Shown: piece by piece, positions 1-5,149 of the stretch | Numbering within the stretch: the stretch's first letter is position 1 | How the letters are laid out: each line of letters begins with the position of its first letter | Assembly: GCA_009992615.1 (NCBI GenBank) | Contig: JAACVA010000160.1 | Coordinates: 1-5,149, forward strand | DNA from: Rhodobacterales bacterium | GTDB taxonomy: Bacteria; Pseudomonadota; Alphaproteobacteria; Rhodobacterales; Rhodobacteraceae | Length of the DNA stretch: 5,149 nt | Direction: 5' to 3' | The notes under the pieces: model-generated | The model's database searches: none | What the model was told of the DNA's origin: nothing | Seen by the model: only the letters and a program-made list of their open reading frames with translations | Translations under genes and position numbers: made by a program

Positions 1-48
1 GTCAGTTTCAGATGATCACACCGGGTCACTTTTCAATGCACATTGACA
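1..48. mobile_element. Probable terminal end of an IS21-family insertion sequence (partial)
   Basis: GGGTCACTTTTCAATG at 23-38 followed by TTGACA at 43-48 resembles the terminal repeats of IS21-family elements, which carry repeated GGTCA-type motifs near their ends and finish in a TGTCA/TGACA-type tip. The element body would lie to the left of the window. The proposed boundary at 48 coincides with where sulfatase similarity begins, and the sulfatase frame hits a TGA at 44-46 just inside the proposed tip. No transposase coding sequence or target-site duplication is visible, so the family call rests on recalled end motifs only. Confidence 0.4.
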
Positions 49-304
49 GTTTCTCACCATGGTTGGTTCGCCGACGCATAAAATGGTGCATTTCCAGGGC
101 GCGAATTACGGACAGCTGTTCGACTTGACCGCAGATCCCGGGGAGATCGTCAACCTTTGGGACGATCCGGCCGCAGCCGACGTGAAGCAAGAATTGATGA
201 CCGTTCTTATGAACTGGCATATCGATAGTGCCCTGCAAACCCGCGACGCGCGCAAGCGGGTCGTTGCTCCGCCAGGCGCCGAAGTAGGCGTGGCCATGCA
301 GTGA
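49..304 (+). pseudogene. Sulfatase, C-terminal remnant (5' truncated)
   Basis: This is the last roughly 80 codons of an alkaline-phosphatase-superfamily sulfatase, ending at the TGA at 302-304. The recognisable part is the C-terminal strand and turn: HKMVHFQG, then GQLFDLTADPGEIVNLWDDP, then a helix and a short tail. The pattern LFDL..DPGE..NLWDDP is typical of the end of arylsulfatase/choline-sulfatase-like enzymes, which are usually about 450-550 residues long. The catalytic N-terminal part, with the CxPSR formylglycine site and metal ligands, is absent. The reading frame is closed by a TGA at 44-46, so this is not just a window-edge cut. The ATG at 59 is an internal Met of the former protein; no convincing ribosome binding site precedes it. 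The simplest reading is a gene cut by the insertion sequence on its left and no longer functional. Confidence is high for the family and moderate for pseudogene status. Confidence 0.72.
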
Positions 305-584
305 CGTGGCTTTCGACACCACAGATCGTCTTCCGATGTCGCGTTGGCCAGCCCAGAATGATCGTGCAGATCTTCGATGTCATCAAGACTGAAAAAGCTT
401 GGGCATTTCATATGTGCAAAATACCGCCATGCCGCAAACCGCCCTGGCGGTTTCAGCAAATCGGTGCCCACGCCAGCGTGACCACAGATTTCAGCGATGA
501 TCGGCGATATGATGAAACCTGCGGGCGCTTGTCGGGAAGACGCCTGATGCTTGCCTGCCGCGCGAGATGATTGTTTCGGGGGCG
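305..584. other. Intergenic gap between convergent sulfatase remnant and tctA
   Basis: This stretch of about 280 bases lies between the stop codons of two converging genes. It is less GC-rich than the flanking operon. Open frames cross it on both strands, but none has a ribosome binding site, a clear start or a recognisable domain. Apart from the inverted repeat at 436-453 and a short CACGC/GCGTG stem at 469-480, I see nothing functional. It could hold decayed mobile-element or gene debris. Confidence 0.5.
436..453. terminator. Small perfect inverted repeat, possible bidirectional terminator
   Basis: AAACCGCC and GGCGGTTT form a perfect 8-bp inverted repeat separated by 2 nt; in RNA this would fold as about 7 bp with a 4-nt loop. 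It lies about 130 nt downstream of tctA and about 130 nt downstream of the sulfatase stop, so it could end transcription from both sides. The symmetric A and T runs are only 3 nt, and no longer U tract follows on either strand, so termination would be weak. Its location supports the call more than its structure does. Confidence 0.3.
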
Positions 585-2129
585 TCAGTCGGTCTGCGAC
601 GCTTCCTTGTCGCGGGCGGTGCGCATCTTGCGCTTGACCACGCCGCCCACGAAGATCGGCAGGATGAAGCCGATGATCGCAACGCTCCACAGCACGATGG
701 TGAGGGGCGAGCCGATCAGGACGGAATAGTCGCCATCGGCGATGGTGACGGCGCGGCGCATGTTCACCTCCATCTCGTTGCCCAACAAAGTGCCCAGGAT
801 CACCGGCACCAGCGGCACGTCCATCTTGCGCAGCACCCAGCCCATGATCCCGAAGCCGACCATCACCATCAGATCGAAGCTGGACCCAGAGATGCCGTAT
901 ATTCCGACGAACGAGATCATCGCGACCACCGGCATCAGGATGCGCGGCGGCACCATCAGCACCCGGGTGAACAGGCCCACCATCGGGATGTTCATCGCCA
1001 AAAGCATGAAATTGCCGATGAACAGCGCCGCGATCAGCCCCCAGACCACATCGGGGTTCTGGGTGAACAGCAGCGGCCCGGGGGTGATGTTCAGGCTCAG
1101 AAGCACCGCAAGCAGCACCGCTGTGGTTCCCGACCCCGGCACGCCAAGCGCCAGCATCGGCACCAGCGCACCCCCGGCGGCGGCGTTATTGCCGGCCTCG
1201 GGGGCCGCGACGCCGCGCGGGTCGCCCTTGCCAAAGGTCTTGCCCTCGGGATCGACCAGCTTTTTCTCCATGGAATACGAGATGAACGATCCCAGCGACG
1301 CGCCCGCCCCCGGCAGCACCCCGGCGATAAAGCCCAGAACCGTGGTGCGCAGCATCGTCGGCGTGCAATAGCGCAGCATTTTCCACGACGGGGTGATGCG
1401 GCCGATCTCGATCTTCGGCTTGGCCGCTTCCTCGGCGGCGGATCTGCGGTGTTCCAGAAAGATGAACACCTCGGACAGGGCGAACAACCCGACGATGGCG
1501 ACAAGGAAATCGATCCCGTCATAAAGATGCACCTCACCGAAGGTAAAGCGCGGCACGCCTGTCTGGGTGTCGACCCCGATCATGGCAAGGCCCAGGCCAA
1601 GGGCGGCGGCAAAGGCCGATTTCGCCTGGTTTGTGGCACTGATCCCGCCCAATGTGGCAAAGGCCAGGGTGAACAGCGCGAAATATTCCGCCGGCCCGAA
1701 CAACAGCGCCACCTTCACCAACTGCGGCGCCAGCAGGACCAGCCCCCAGGTGGCGAAAAAGGCGCCGACAAAGGACGCAACACCCGACAGCGCCAGTGCT
1801 TCGCCGGCGCGGCCTTGCTGGGCCATGGGATAGCCATCGAGACAGGTCATCATCGCCGGTTCGTCACCGGGAATGTTCAGCAGGATCGACGATATCCGCC
1901 CGCCATACATCGCCCCGTAATAGACCGAGGTCAGCAGGATCAGTGCCGGTGTGGCGCCAAGGCCAAGGGTGAAGGCCAGCGGGATCAGGATCGCCACGCC
2001 GTTGCTGGGCCCGAGGCCCGGCAACGCCCCCATGATGGTGCCCAGAAAGCACCCCGCAAGGGCCAGCGCAATGTTCTGGAACGTCAGCGCGACAGCGAAA
2101 CCGTCGGCAAGGTTGGACAGTGTTTCCAT
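585..2129 (-). CDS. tctA: Tripartite tricarboxylate transporter, large permease subunit TctA
   Basis: A 514-residue polytopic inner-membrane protein of the TctA family (formerly DUF112), the main translocating subunit of TTT carriers that import carboxylates with an ion gradient. Its length is normal for the family. Family signatures are present twice, reflecting the internal duplication of TctA proteins: GALPGLGPSNG at 34-44 and GVLPGAGASLG at 270-280. YYGAMYGGRISSILLNIPGD at 70-89 and its following GYP form the first conserved loop; APEAGNNAAAGGAL at 309-322 with LGVPGSGTTAVLL at 328-340 form the second. Many hydrophobic segments are visible, roughly 10-12, ending in a basic tail (KRKMR at 499-503). 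The ATG lies 9 nt after the tctB stop. GAGG, overlapping the tctB TGA, serves as ribosome binding site with a 7-nt spacer, indicating translational coupling. It is the last gene of tctCBA. The substrate is inferred from TctC, not from this protein. Confidence 0.97.
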   Translation of the reverse strand: METLSNLADGFAVALTFQNIALALAGCFLGTIMGALPGLGPSNGVAILIPLAFTLGLGATPALILLTSVYYGAMYGGRISSILLNIPGDEPAMMTCLDGYPMAQQGRAGEALALSGVASFVGAFFATWGLVLLAPQLVKVALLFGPAEYFALFTLAFATLGGISATNQAKSAFAAALGLGLAMIGVDTQTGVPRFTFGEVHLYDGIDFLVAIVGLFALSEVFIFLEHRRSAAEEAAKPKIEIGRITPSWKMLRYCTPTMLRTTVLGFIAGVLPGAGASLGSFISYSMEKKLVDPEGKTFGKGDPRGVAAPEAGNNAAAGGALVPMLALGVPGSGTTAVLLAVLLSLNITPGPLLFTQNPDVVWGLIAALFIGNFMLLAMNIPMVGLFTRVLMVPPRILMPVVAMISFVGIYGISGSSFDLMVMVGFGIMGWVLRKMDVPLVPVILGTLLGNEMEVNMRRAVTIADGDYSVLIGSPLTIVLWSVAIIGFILPIFVGGVVKRKMRTARDKEASQTD

Positions 2130-2138
2130 GATGCGACC

Positions 2139-2570
2139 TCAGAAACCCAGGATCCCCGAGGCCAGCGAAAGCCCGAGGATCAGTTTGAACACGATATAAA
2201 TGCCGACCGAGGTGCCGACGCCCACGACCACGCTTTGCAGCGGCGGCGTGCCCAGACGCCAGGTCAGGTAACCGGAGGCCAGTGCGGTGGCGATCAGGAA
2301 CCCCAGCACCGGCAACAGCTCGGCATAAGCCAACATCACCAGCGCAGCGAAGAAGATCTCGGCCAACCGACCATAGGAAGGCCAGGTCGGCTCAGGGTCG
2401 GGCTTGAGCAGGAAATAGACCGAGGCCAACGCCAGAATGCAGGCGATGATCAGTGGAAAGGTCTTGGGCCCCACCGCATCAGACAGGAAGCTTTCCTGAA
2501 TGATGGTGGCCTGCCAGGCATAGATCAGCGCCAACAGAAGGCCGATTCCGCCGAAGATGCGGTCGCTCAT
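2139..2570 (-). CDS. tctB: Tripartite tricarboxylate transporter, small membrane subunit TctB
   Basis: A 143-residue membrane protein of the TctB family, the poorly conserved small partner of TctA in TTT carriers. Four hydrophobic segments are visible, at about residues 5-20, 38-55, 72-100 and 112-136. The first loop holds SDAVGPKTFPLII (30-42), the D..GP..FP signature that identifies most TctB proteins. Length matches the usual 140-170 residues. The ATG is preceded by GGGAGGA (complement of 2575-2581) with a 4-nt spacer, a strong although close ribosome binding site. It sits between tctC, separated by 61 nt containing a hairpin, and tctA, separated by 9 nt. Its expression is therefore likely tied to tctA and set below that of tctC. 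The role of TctB in the complex is less well understood than that of TctA. Confidence 0.93.
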   Translation of the reverse strand: MSDRIFGGIGLLLALIYAWQATIIQESFLSDAVGPKTFPLIIACILALASVYFLLKPDPEPTWPSYGRLAEIFFAALVMLAYAELLPVLGFLIATALASGYLTWRLGTPPLQSVVVGVGTSVGIYIVFKLILGLSLASGILGF

Positions 2571-2592
2571 GGTGTCCTCCCGGGAAATGGAA

Positions 2593-2622
2593 AGGGCCCG
2601 CGCCGGTGACAGCGCGGGCCCT
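2593..2622 (-). terminator. Intra-operon GC-rich hairpin between tctC and tctB (attenuator or 3' stabiliser)
   Basis: AGGGCCCGCGC (2593-2603) and GCGCGGGCCCT (2612-2622) form a perfect 11-bp stem around an 8-nt loop. In the transcribed - strand direction it starts 9 nt after the tctC stop codon and is followed by TTTCC, a short and imperfect U tract. The tctB ribosome binding site begins only about 11 nt after the stem. This geometry suits partial termination or protection of the upstream tctC mRNA from 3' exonucleases, giving more binding protein than permease. The stem is seen directly; the function is inferred. Confidence 0.7.
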
Positions 2623-2631
2623 GATCCGGCA

Positions 2632-3624
2632 TTACTGGATAATGCCGATTTCCTTGGACAGCGCGCTGATGCTGTCGACCGAATCCTTCACGAAAGCCTC
2701 GAATTCGGCACCCTGCAGGTCCAACGGGGCCAGACCGTTGGTTTCCATGGTCTGCTTCCACTCGTCCGAGGCGTAAAGCGCGCCGATGGCACCGACCCAA
2801 TAATCATAGGCCGCGTCGGACATGCCGCCGGGGGCGTAGAAACCGCGCCAGTTGGCGCCAATCGCGTCGATGCCCTGTTCGCGTGCCGTGGGCATGCCGG
2901 CGAATTCGCCGCCCAGACGCTCGGGCGCCAGCACCGCCAGCACCTTGATGTCACCGGATTCGACGAAACCGCGGGCTTCGGACAAATCGCCGGTGAAGGC
3001 CTGCAACGATCCGGCCAGAAGCTGCGTCACCGCCTCGCCACCGCCCGCGAAGGCGATGTATTTGACGCCGCGCACGTCGGTGATCCCGGCTTCCTGAGCG
3101 GCAATCAGCACCTTCAGGTGGTCCCAGCCGCCCACGGCCGAGCCGCCGCCGATGGCGATCGAGGTGGGGTCATTCTTCATCATGCCCAGCAATTCGGGAA
3201 GCGTGTTCACCGGACTGTCCTTGGCCACGGCGATCACGCCGTAATCGGCGCCGACCGAAGCCAGCCAGCGGACCTGGTTCATGGTATTGCCGGGAAAGGC
3301 GTTCTGCGCCAGCCGCGTCGAAGTGGCAGACGAGGCGGCCACGATCAGGTCGTTGTTGTCATTGCGCTTGTTCACGACTTCGGCGAAGGCGACACCGCCG
3401 CCGCCGCCCGACAGGTTGACGACCTGCATGGTGGACGGGATCAACCCCAGATCCTGCAGCGACTTGCCGACCTGGCGACAGGTAAAATCCCAGCCGCCGC
3501 CGGGGTTGGCAGGGGCAATGCATTCGGGTTTGTCGGGGGTGAAATCCTGGGCCAGGGCAGCAAGGGGCGCACAGGCGATGAGAGCGGCAGCCGCAAGGCC
3601 GCGCCGGATGGCGATGATGGTCAT
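2632..3624 (-). CDS. tctC: Tripartite tricarboxylate transporter, periplasmic substrate-binding protein TctC
   Basis: A 330-residue periplasmic binding protein of the TctC/Bug family that captures the carboxylate and delivers it to TctAB. A Sec signal peptide is clear: basic RR at 7-8, hydrophobic core to about 24, and cleavage expected after ALA at 25, before QDF. Conserved blocks include ECIAPANPGGGWDFTCRQ (34-51), RWLASVGADYGVIAV, KYIAFAGGGEAVTQLLAG, GDLSEARGF and MPTAREQGID. These match, from memory, enterobacterial citrate-binding TctC more closely than the broad Bug family, including the two cysteines C35 and C49, a possible disulfide. Start choice: the open frame extends 18 codons further upstream, but the ATG at 3624 is preceded by GGAGGAG with a 6-nt spacer and begins a proper signal peptide. 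First gene of tctCBA and transcribed away from the two-component genes. Citrate or a similar tricarboxylate is the likely ligand; that part is inference. Confidence 0.96.
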   Translation of the reverse strand: MTIIAIRRGLAAAALIACAPLAALAQDFTPDKPECIAPANPGGGWDFTCRQVGKSLQDLGLIPSTMQVVNLSGGGGGVAFAEVVNKRNDNNDLIVAASSATSTRLAQNAFPGNTMNQVRWLASVGADYGVIAVAKDSPVNTLPELLGMMKNDPTSIAIGGGSAVGGWDHLKVLIAAQEAGITDVRGVKYIAFAGGGEAVTQLLAGSLQAFTGDLSEARGFVESGDIKVLAVLAPERLGGEFAGMPTAREQGIDAIGANWRGFYAPGGMSDAAYDYWVGAIGALYASDEWKQTMETNGLAPLDLQGAEFEAFVKDSVDSISALSKEIGIIQ

Positions 3625-3630
3625 GGTGGT

Positions 3631-3637
3631 CTCCTCC
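3631..3637 (-). promoter_or_regulatory. Ribosome binding site of tctC
   Basis: GGAGGAG on the - strand lies 6 nt upstream of the ATG at 3624. It is the strongest Shine-Dalgarno sequence in the window. It fixes the tctC start there rather than at the in-frame ATG at 3678, which would add 18 residues in front of the signal peptide. Confidence 0.85.
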
Positions 3638-3678
3638 ACTTCAAGCGGGCCGGATTCGGGGGCCGACCCTTGAACCAC

Positions 3679-3684
3679 ACTCTA
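3679..3684 (-). promoter_or_regulatory. Possible -10 element for the tctCBA promoter
   Basis: TAGAGT on the - strand is the best -10-like hexamer between the direct repeats and tctC, and would give a leader of roughly 50 nt. The hexamers 17-18 nt upstream (AGGTTG or CAGGTT) match poorly to TTGACA and fall within the repeat pair at 3692-3713. That is what one expects of an activator-dependent promoter whose -35 is replaced by a regulator. Single -10 matches are weak evidence. Confidence 0.3.
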
Positions 3685-3691
3685 GACAACA

Positions 3692-3713
3692 AACCTGTCA
3701 CCAACCTGTCATC
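3692..3713. promoter_or_regulatory. Tandem 11-bp direct repeat, probable OmpR/PhoB-family operator
   Basis: AACCTGTCACC (3692-3702) is followed directly by AACCTGTCATC (3703-3713), with 10 of 11 bases identical. Two direct half-sites one helical turn apart are the usual binding pattern of OmpR/PhoB-family dimers. The site lies 67 nt from the tctC start and 51 nt from the response regulator start, so it could serve both divergent promoters. The obvious ligand is the adjacent TctD-like regulator. Read on the + strand, 3695-3712 also fits the Pho-box pattern CTGTCA(T/C)-N4-CTGTCAT, so PhoB is an alternative. Confidence 0.65.
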
Positions 3714-3764
3714 TCTTTCCTGCCCGGTTGTTGGGCGCTAGCGTGGCGGGTGAGGGGAAACCGA

Positions 3765-4442
3765 ATGCGCGTGCTGCTGATCGAAGATACTGCCGATGTC
3801 GCCGAGGCGATCGCAGCCAGCCTGGGCCGCGGCGGCTTTGCCTGCGATATTGCACCCGATCTGGCGGGCGCCCGGGCCCATGTCGCCGTGCAGGCCTATG
3901 ACTGTATGATCCTGGACATCAACCTGCCTGACGGTGACGGGTGCGATTTCCTTCAGGCCTTGCGGCGGCGCGGCGACCGCACGCCGGTGCTGATGCTGAC
4001 CGCACAGTTCGCCATCACCGCCCGCGTCGATGCGCTGGACCGGGGCGCCGACGGCTATCTGGTGAAGCCCTTCGATCTGCGCGAACTCGAGGCGCGGGTG
4101 CGCGCCTTGGTGCGGCGTGAAACCGGGCGGGCCGAGGCGGCGCTGCACCTTGGCAGGCTGGAATTCGACCCGGCCGGGCGCACCGCCCGGGTCGAGGGCG
4201 CCAATCTGGCGATGACCCGGCGCGAGATGACGCTGCTGCACATGCTGATGGCCCATCGCGGCCAGATCGTCGGCAAGGAACGGCTGTTCGACGGGCTGTT
4301 CTCGTTCGAGGAGTCCGAGGTGGGCGTGAACGCCGTGGAGCTGTACATCGCCCGTCTGCGCAAGAAGCTGATGGGCAGTGGCGTGGCGATCGAAACCCAC
4401 CGCGGCCTTGGCTATCGGATGGACGAGGCGCCGGATGGTTGA
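3765..4442 (+). CDS. tctD: OmpR-family response regulator, TctD-like
   Basis: A 225-residue DNA-binding response regulator, the usual length for the OmpR/PhoB family. The receiver domain covers about 1-115: acidic pocket E7-D8, phosphoacceptor D51 in LDINLPDGDG, T79 in MLTA, and K101 in LVKPFD. The C-terminal winged-helix domain covers about 128-220, with the recognition helix near VELYIARLRKKL (191-202) and the wing motif RGLGYRM at 213-219. All phosphotransfer residues are intact. Start choice: a GTG at 3750 in frame would add five residues, but the ATG at 3765 has GAGGGG (3752-3757) at a 7-nt spacing and begins with the standard MRVLLIEDT. It is divergent from tctCBA and overlaps the kinase gene by 8 nt. 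By analogy with known tctDE systems it should activate tctCBA in response to the carboxylate and probably also regulate itself. The symbol rests on context as much as on sequence. Confidence 0.93.
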   Translation: MRVLLIEDTADVAEAIAASLGRGGFACDIAPDLAGARAHVAVQAYDCMILDINLPDGDGCDFLQALRRRGDRTPVLMLTAQFAITARVDALDRGADGYLVKPFDLRELEARVRALVRRETGRAEAALHLGRLEFDPAGRTARVEGANLAMTRREMTLLHMLMAHRGQIVGKERLFDGLFSFEESEVGVNAVELYIARLRKKLMGSGVAIETHRGLGYRMDEAPDG

Positions 4443-5149
4443 GTATCCGCGCTGGCCCACGGTATCGCTGAAGACGCGGGTGGCGCTGGCCATGGCGGCG
4501 GTGCTGCTGGTCGGGGGTGTGGTCGTGCTGGTCACGGCGCTGGCCTATGGACGGCAGGCGGCGCGCGACAGTTTCGACCGGCTGCTGCTGGGGGCGGCGG
4601 GCAACATCGCCGCCTCGATCACGGTCCGCGACGGTGCCGTTCTAGTGGACATTCCCATGGCCACCTTCGATCTTCTGGCCCTGGCCCCTGACGACCGGAT
4701 TCGCTATCGCGTGATCGGGCCGAACAATTCTACACTGACCGGCAGCGACGCCGCGTCCCTGCCCCGCGAAAGCGGCGAGACAGTGCTGTATGACGGCACC
4801 ATGGGTGCGGAACCGGCCCGGTTCGTCGCCCTGACCCGGCGGTTTGCCGAGCGCAGCTTTTCCGGCTCGGTGCGGGTCATCGTCGGGCAAACCCTGCGGG
4901 CGCGGCGCGATCTGACGCGCGACATCGCCCAAAACGCCTTGGCGGTGCTGGGCGGGGCGGGGGCGGTGATGGCGCTGTTCGCCTGGCTGGCGGTCCGCTC
5001 GGCGCTCATGCCACTGCCGCGGATCGGGGCGGCGCTGGCCCGGCGCGACCCCACCGATCTGACGCCACTGGATCTGTCGGTGCCGCGCGAGGTGGCCTTG
5101 ATGCTGAGCCCGCTGAACGATGTCATGGCCCGGCTGGACCGGCAGGTGG
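4435..5149 (+). CDS. tctE: Sensor histidine kinase, TctE-like, N-terminal part (cut by window end)
   Basis: The first 238 codons of an inner-membrane sensor kinase; no stop before the window edge. The ATG at 4435 overlaps the regulator's stop (ATGGTTGA), the normal translational coupling of such pairs. Layout: a short cytoplasmic N-terminus, first membrane helix at about 16-38, periplasmic sensor domain at about 40-165, second helix at about 166-187, then a HAMP linker from about 190. The sensor domain resembles the two-component sensor kinase N-terminal (2CSK_N) family found in TctE/QseC-like kinases: FDRLLL at 47-52, VDIPMATFDLL at 71-81, IRYRVIG at 89-95, and a late VRVIVGQTLRARRDL block at 146-160. 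The linker ending PREVALMLSPLNDVMARLD is the segment that precedes the dimerisation helix in these kinases. The H-box and ATPase domain lie beyond the window, so catalytic integrity cannot be judged. LMPL at 191-194 replaces the more usual LRPL. Confidence 0.9.
   Translation, partial: MVEYPRWPTVSLKTRVALAMAAVLLVGGVVVLVTALAYGRQAARDSFDRLLLGAAGNIAASITVRDGAVLVDIPMATFDLLALAPDDRIRYRVIGPNNSTLTGSDAASLPRESGETVLYDGTMGAEPARFVALTRRFAERSFSGSVRVIVGQTLRARRDLTRDIAQNALAVLGGAGAVMALFAWLAVRSALMPLPRIGAALARRDPTDLTPLDLSVPREVALMLSPLNDVMARLDRQV

Noticed and set aside
106..584. - strand open frame extending past the end of tctA through the intergenic gap
   Set aside because: It is continuous with a shadow frame within tctA, has no ribosome binding site in the gap, and overlaps the sulfatase remnant antisense. 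Kept only as a low-interest note on possible debris.
567..2609. Long + strand open frame of 680 codons opposite tctA and tctB
   Set aside because: It is a shadow of the GC-rich - strand genes. The translation is dominated by Arg, Gln, His, Gly and Asp with no domain pattern, while the opposite strand encodes unmistakable TctA and TctB.
3625..3678. 18-codon N-terminal extension of TctC starting at the ATG at 3678
   Set aside because: It would place a charged, non-hydrophobic stretch before a proper signal peptide, and the strong GGAGGAG lies inside the extension, positioned for the ATG at 3624.
2557..3741. + strand open frame of 394 codons opposite tctC
   Set aside because: Low-complexity Gly/Arg/His-rich translation without a ribosome binding site or family signature; tctC on the other strand explains the open frame.
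3736..3743. 8-bp palindrome CGCTAGCG upstream of the response regulator
   Set aside because: Too short and too likely by chance in GC-rich DNA to be called an operator without comparative support; its TAGCGT is a poor -10 and no matching -35 sits at the right distance.
3738..4535. - strand open frame of 265 codons opposite the response regulator
   Set aside because: It lies entirely opposite well-supported coding sequence with intact receiver and winged-helix motifs, and its His/Gln-rich translation resembles no family I know.

Overview
The window is GC-rich and densely coding, with codons ending mostly in G or C and strong GGAGG-type ribosome binding sites. Together with the protein types this suggests an alphaproteobacterium, probably of the Rhodobacteraceae (roseobacter/Paracoccus group). 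That placement is an inference from composition and protein flavour, not from a marker gene.

Layout. Positions 1-48 look like the terminal repeat of an insertion sequence, best matched by the IS21 family. It abuts positions 49-304, the C-terminal end of a sulfatase gene on the + strand whose upstream part is missing. Positions 305-584 are a non-coding gap with a small perfect inverted repeat. From 585 to 3624, on the - strand, lies a complete tripartite tricarboxylate transporter operon in the order tctC (periplasmic binding protein), tctB (small membrane subunit), tctA (large membrane subunit). A strong GC-rich hairpin sits between tctC and tctB. Positions 3625-3764 form a divergent promoter region containing a striking pair of direct repeats 11 bp apart. 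From 3765 to the window end, on the + strand, is an OmpR-type response regulator (tctD-like), overlapped by 8 nt by its sensor histidine kinase (tctE-like). The kinase runs off the right edge before its catalytic domains.

How it works together. This is the known tctDE/tctCBA arrangement. The kinase senses the carboxylate in the periplasm and phosphorylates the regulator, which activates the divergent transporter operon. TctC captures the substrate and delivers it to the TctA/TctB permease, which is driven by an ion gradient. TctC resembles the citrate-binding enterobacterial TctC more than the broad expanded TctC/Bug family, so citrate or a related tricarboxylate is the likely substrate.

I do not see a new defence, mobile or biosynthetic system here. 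The points most worth a second look are the Pho-box-like repeat in the divergent promoter, the intra-operon hairpin, and the insertion-sequence end that decapitates the sulfatase.
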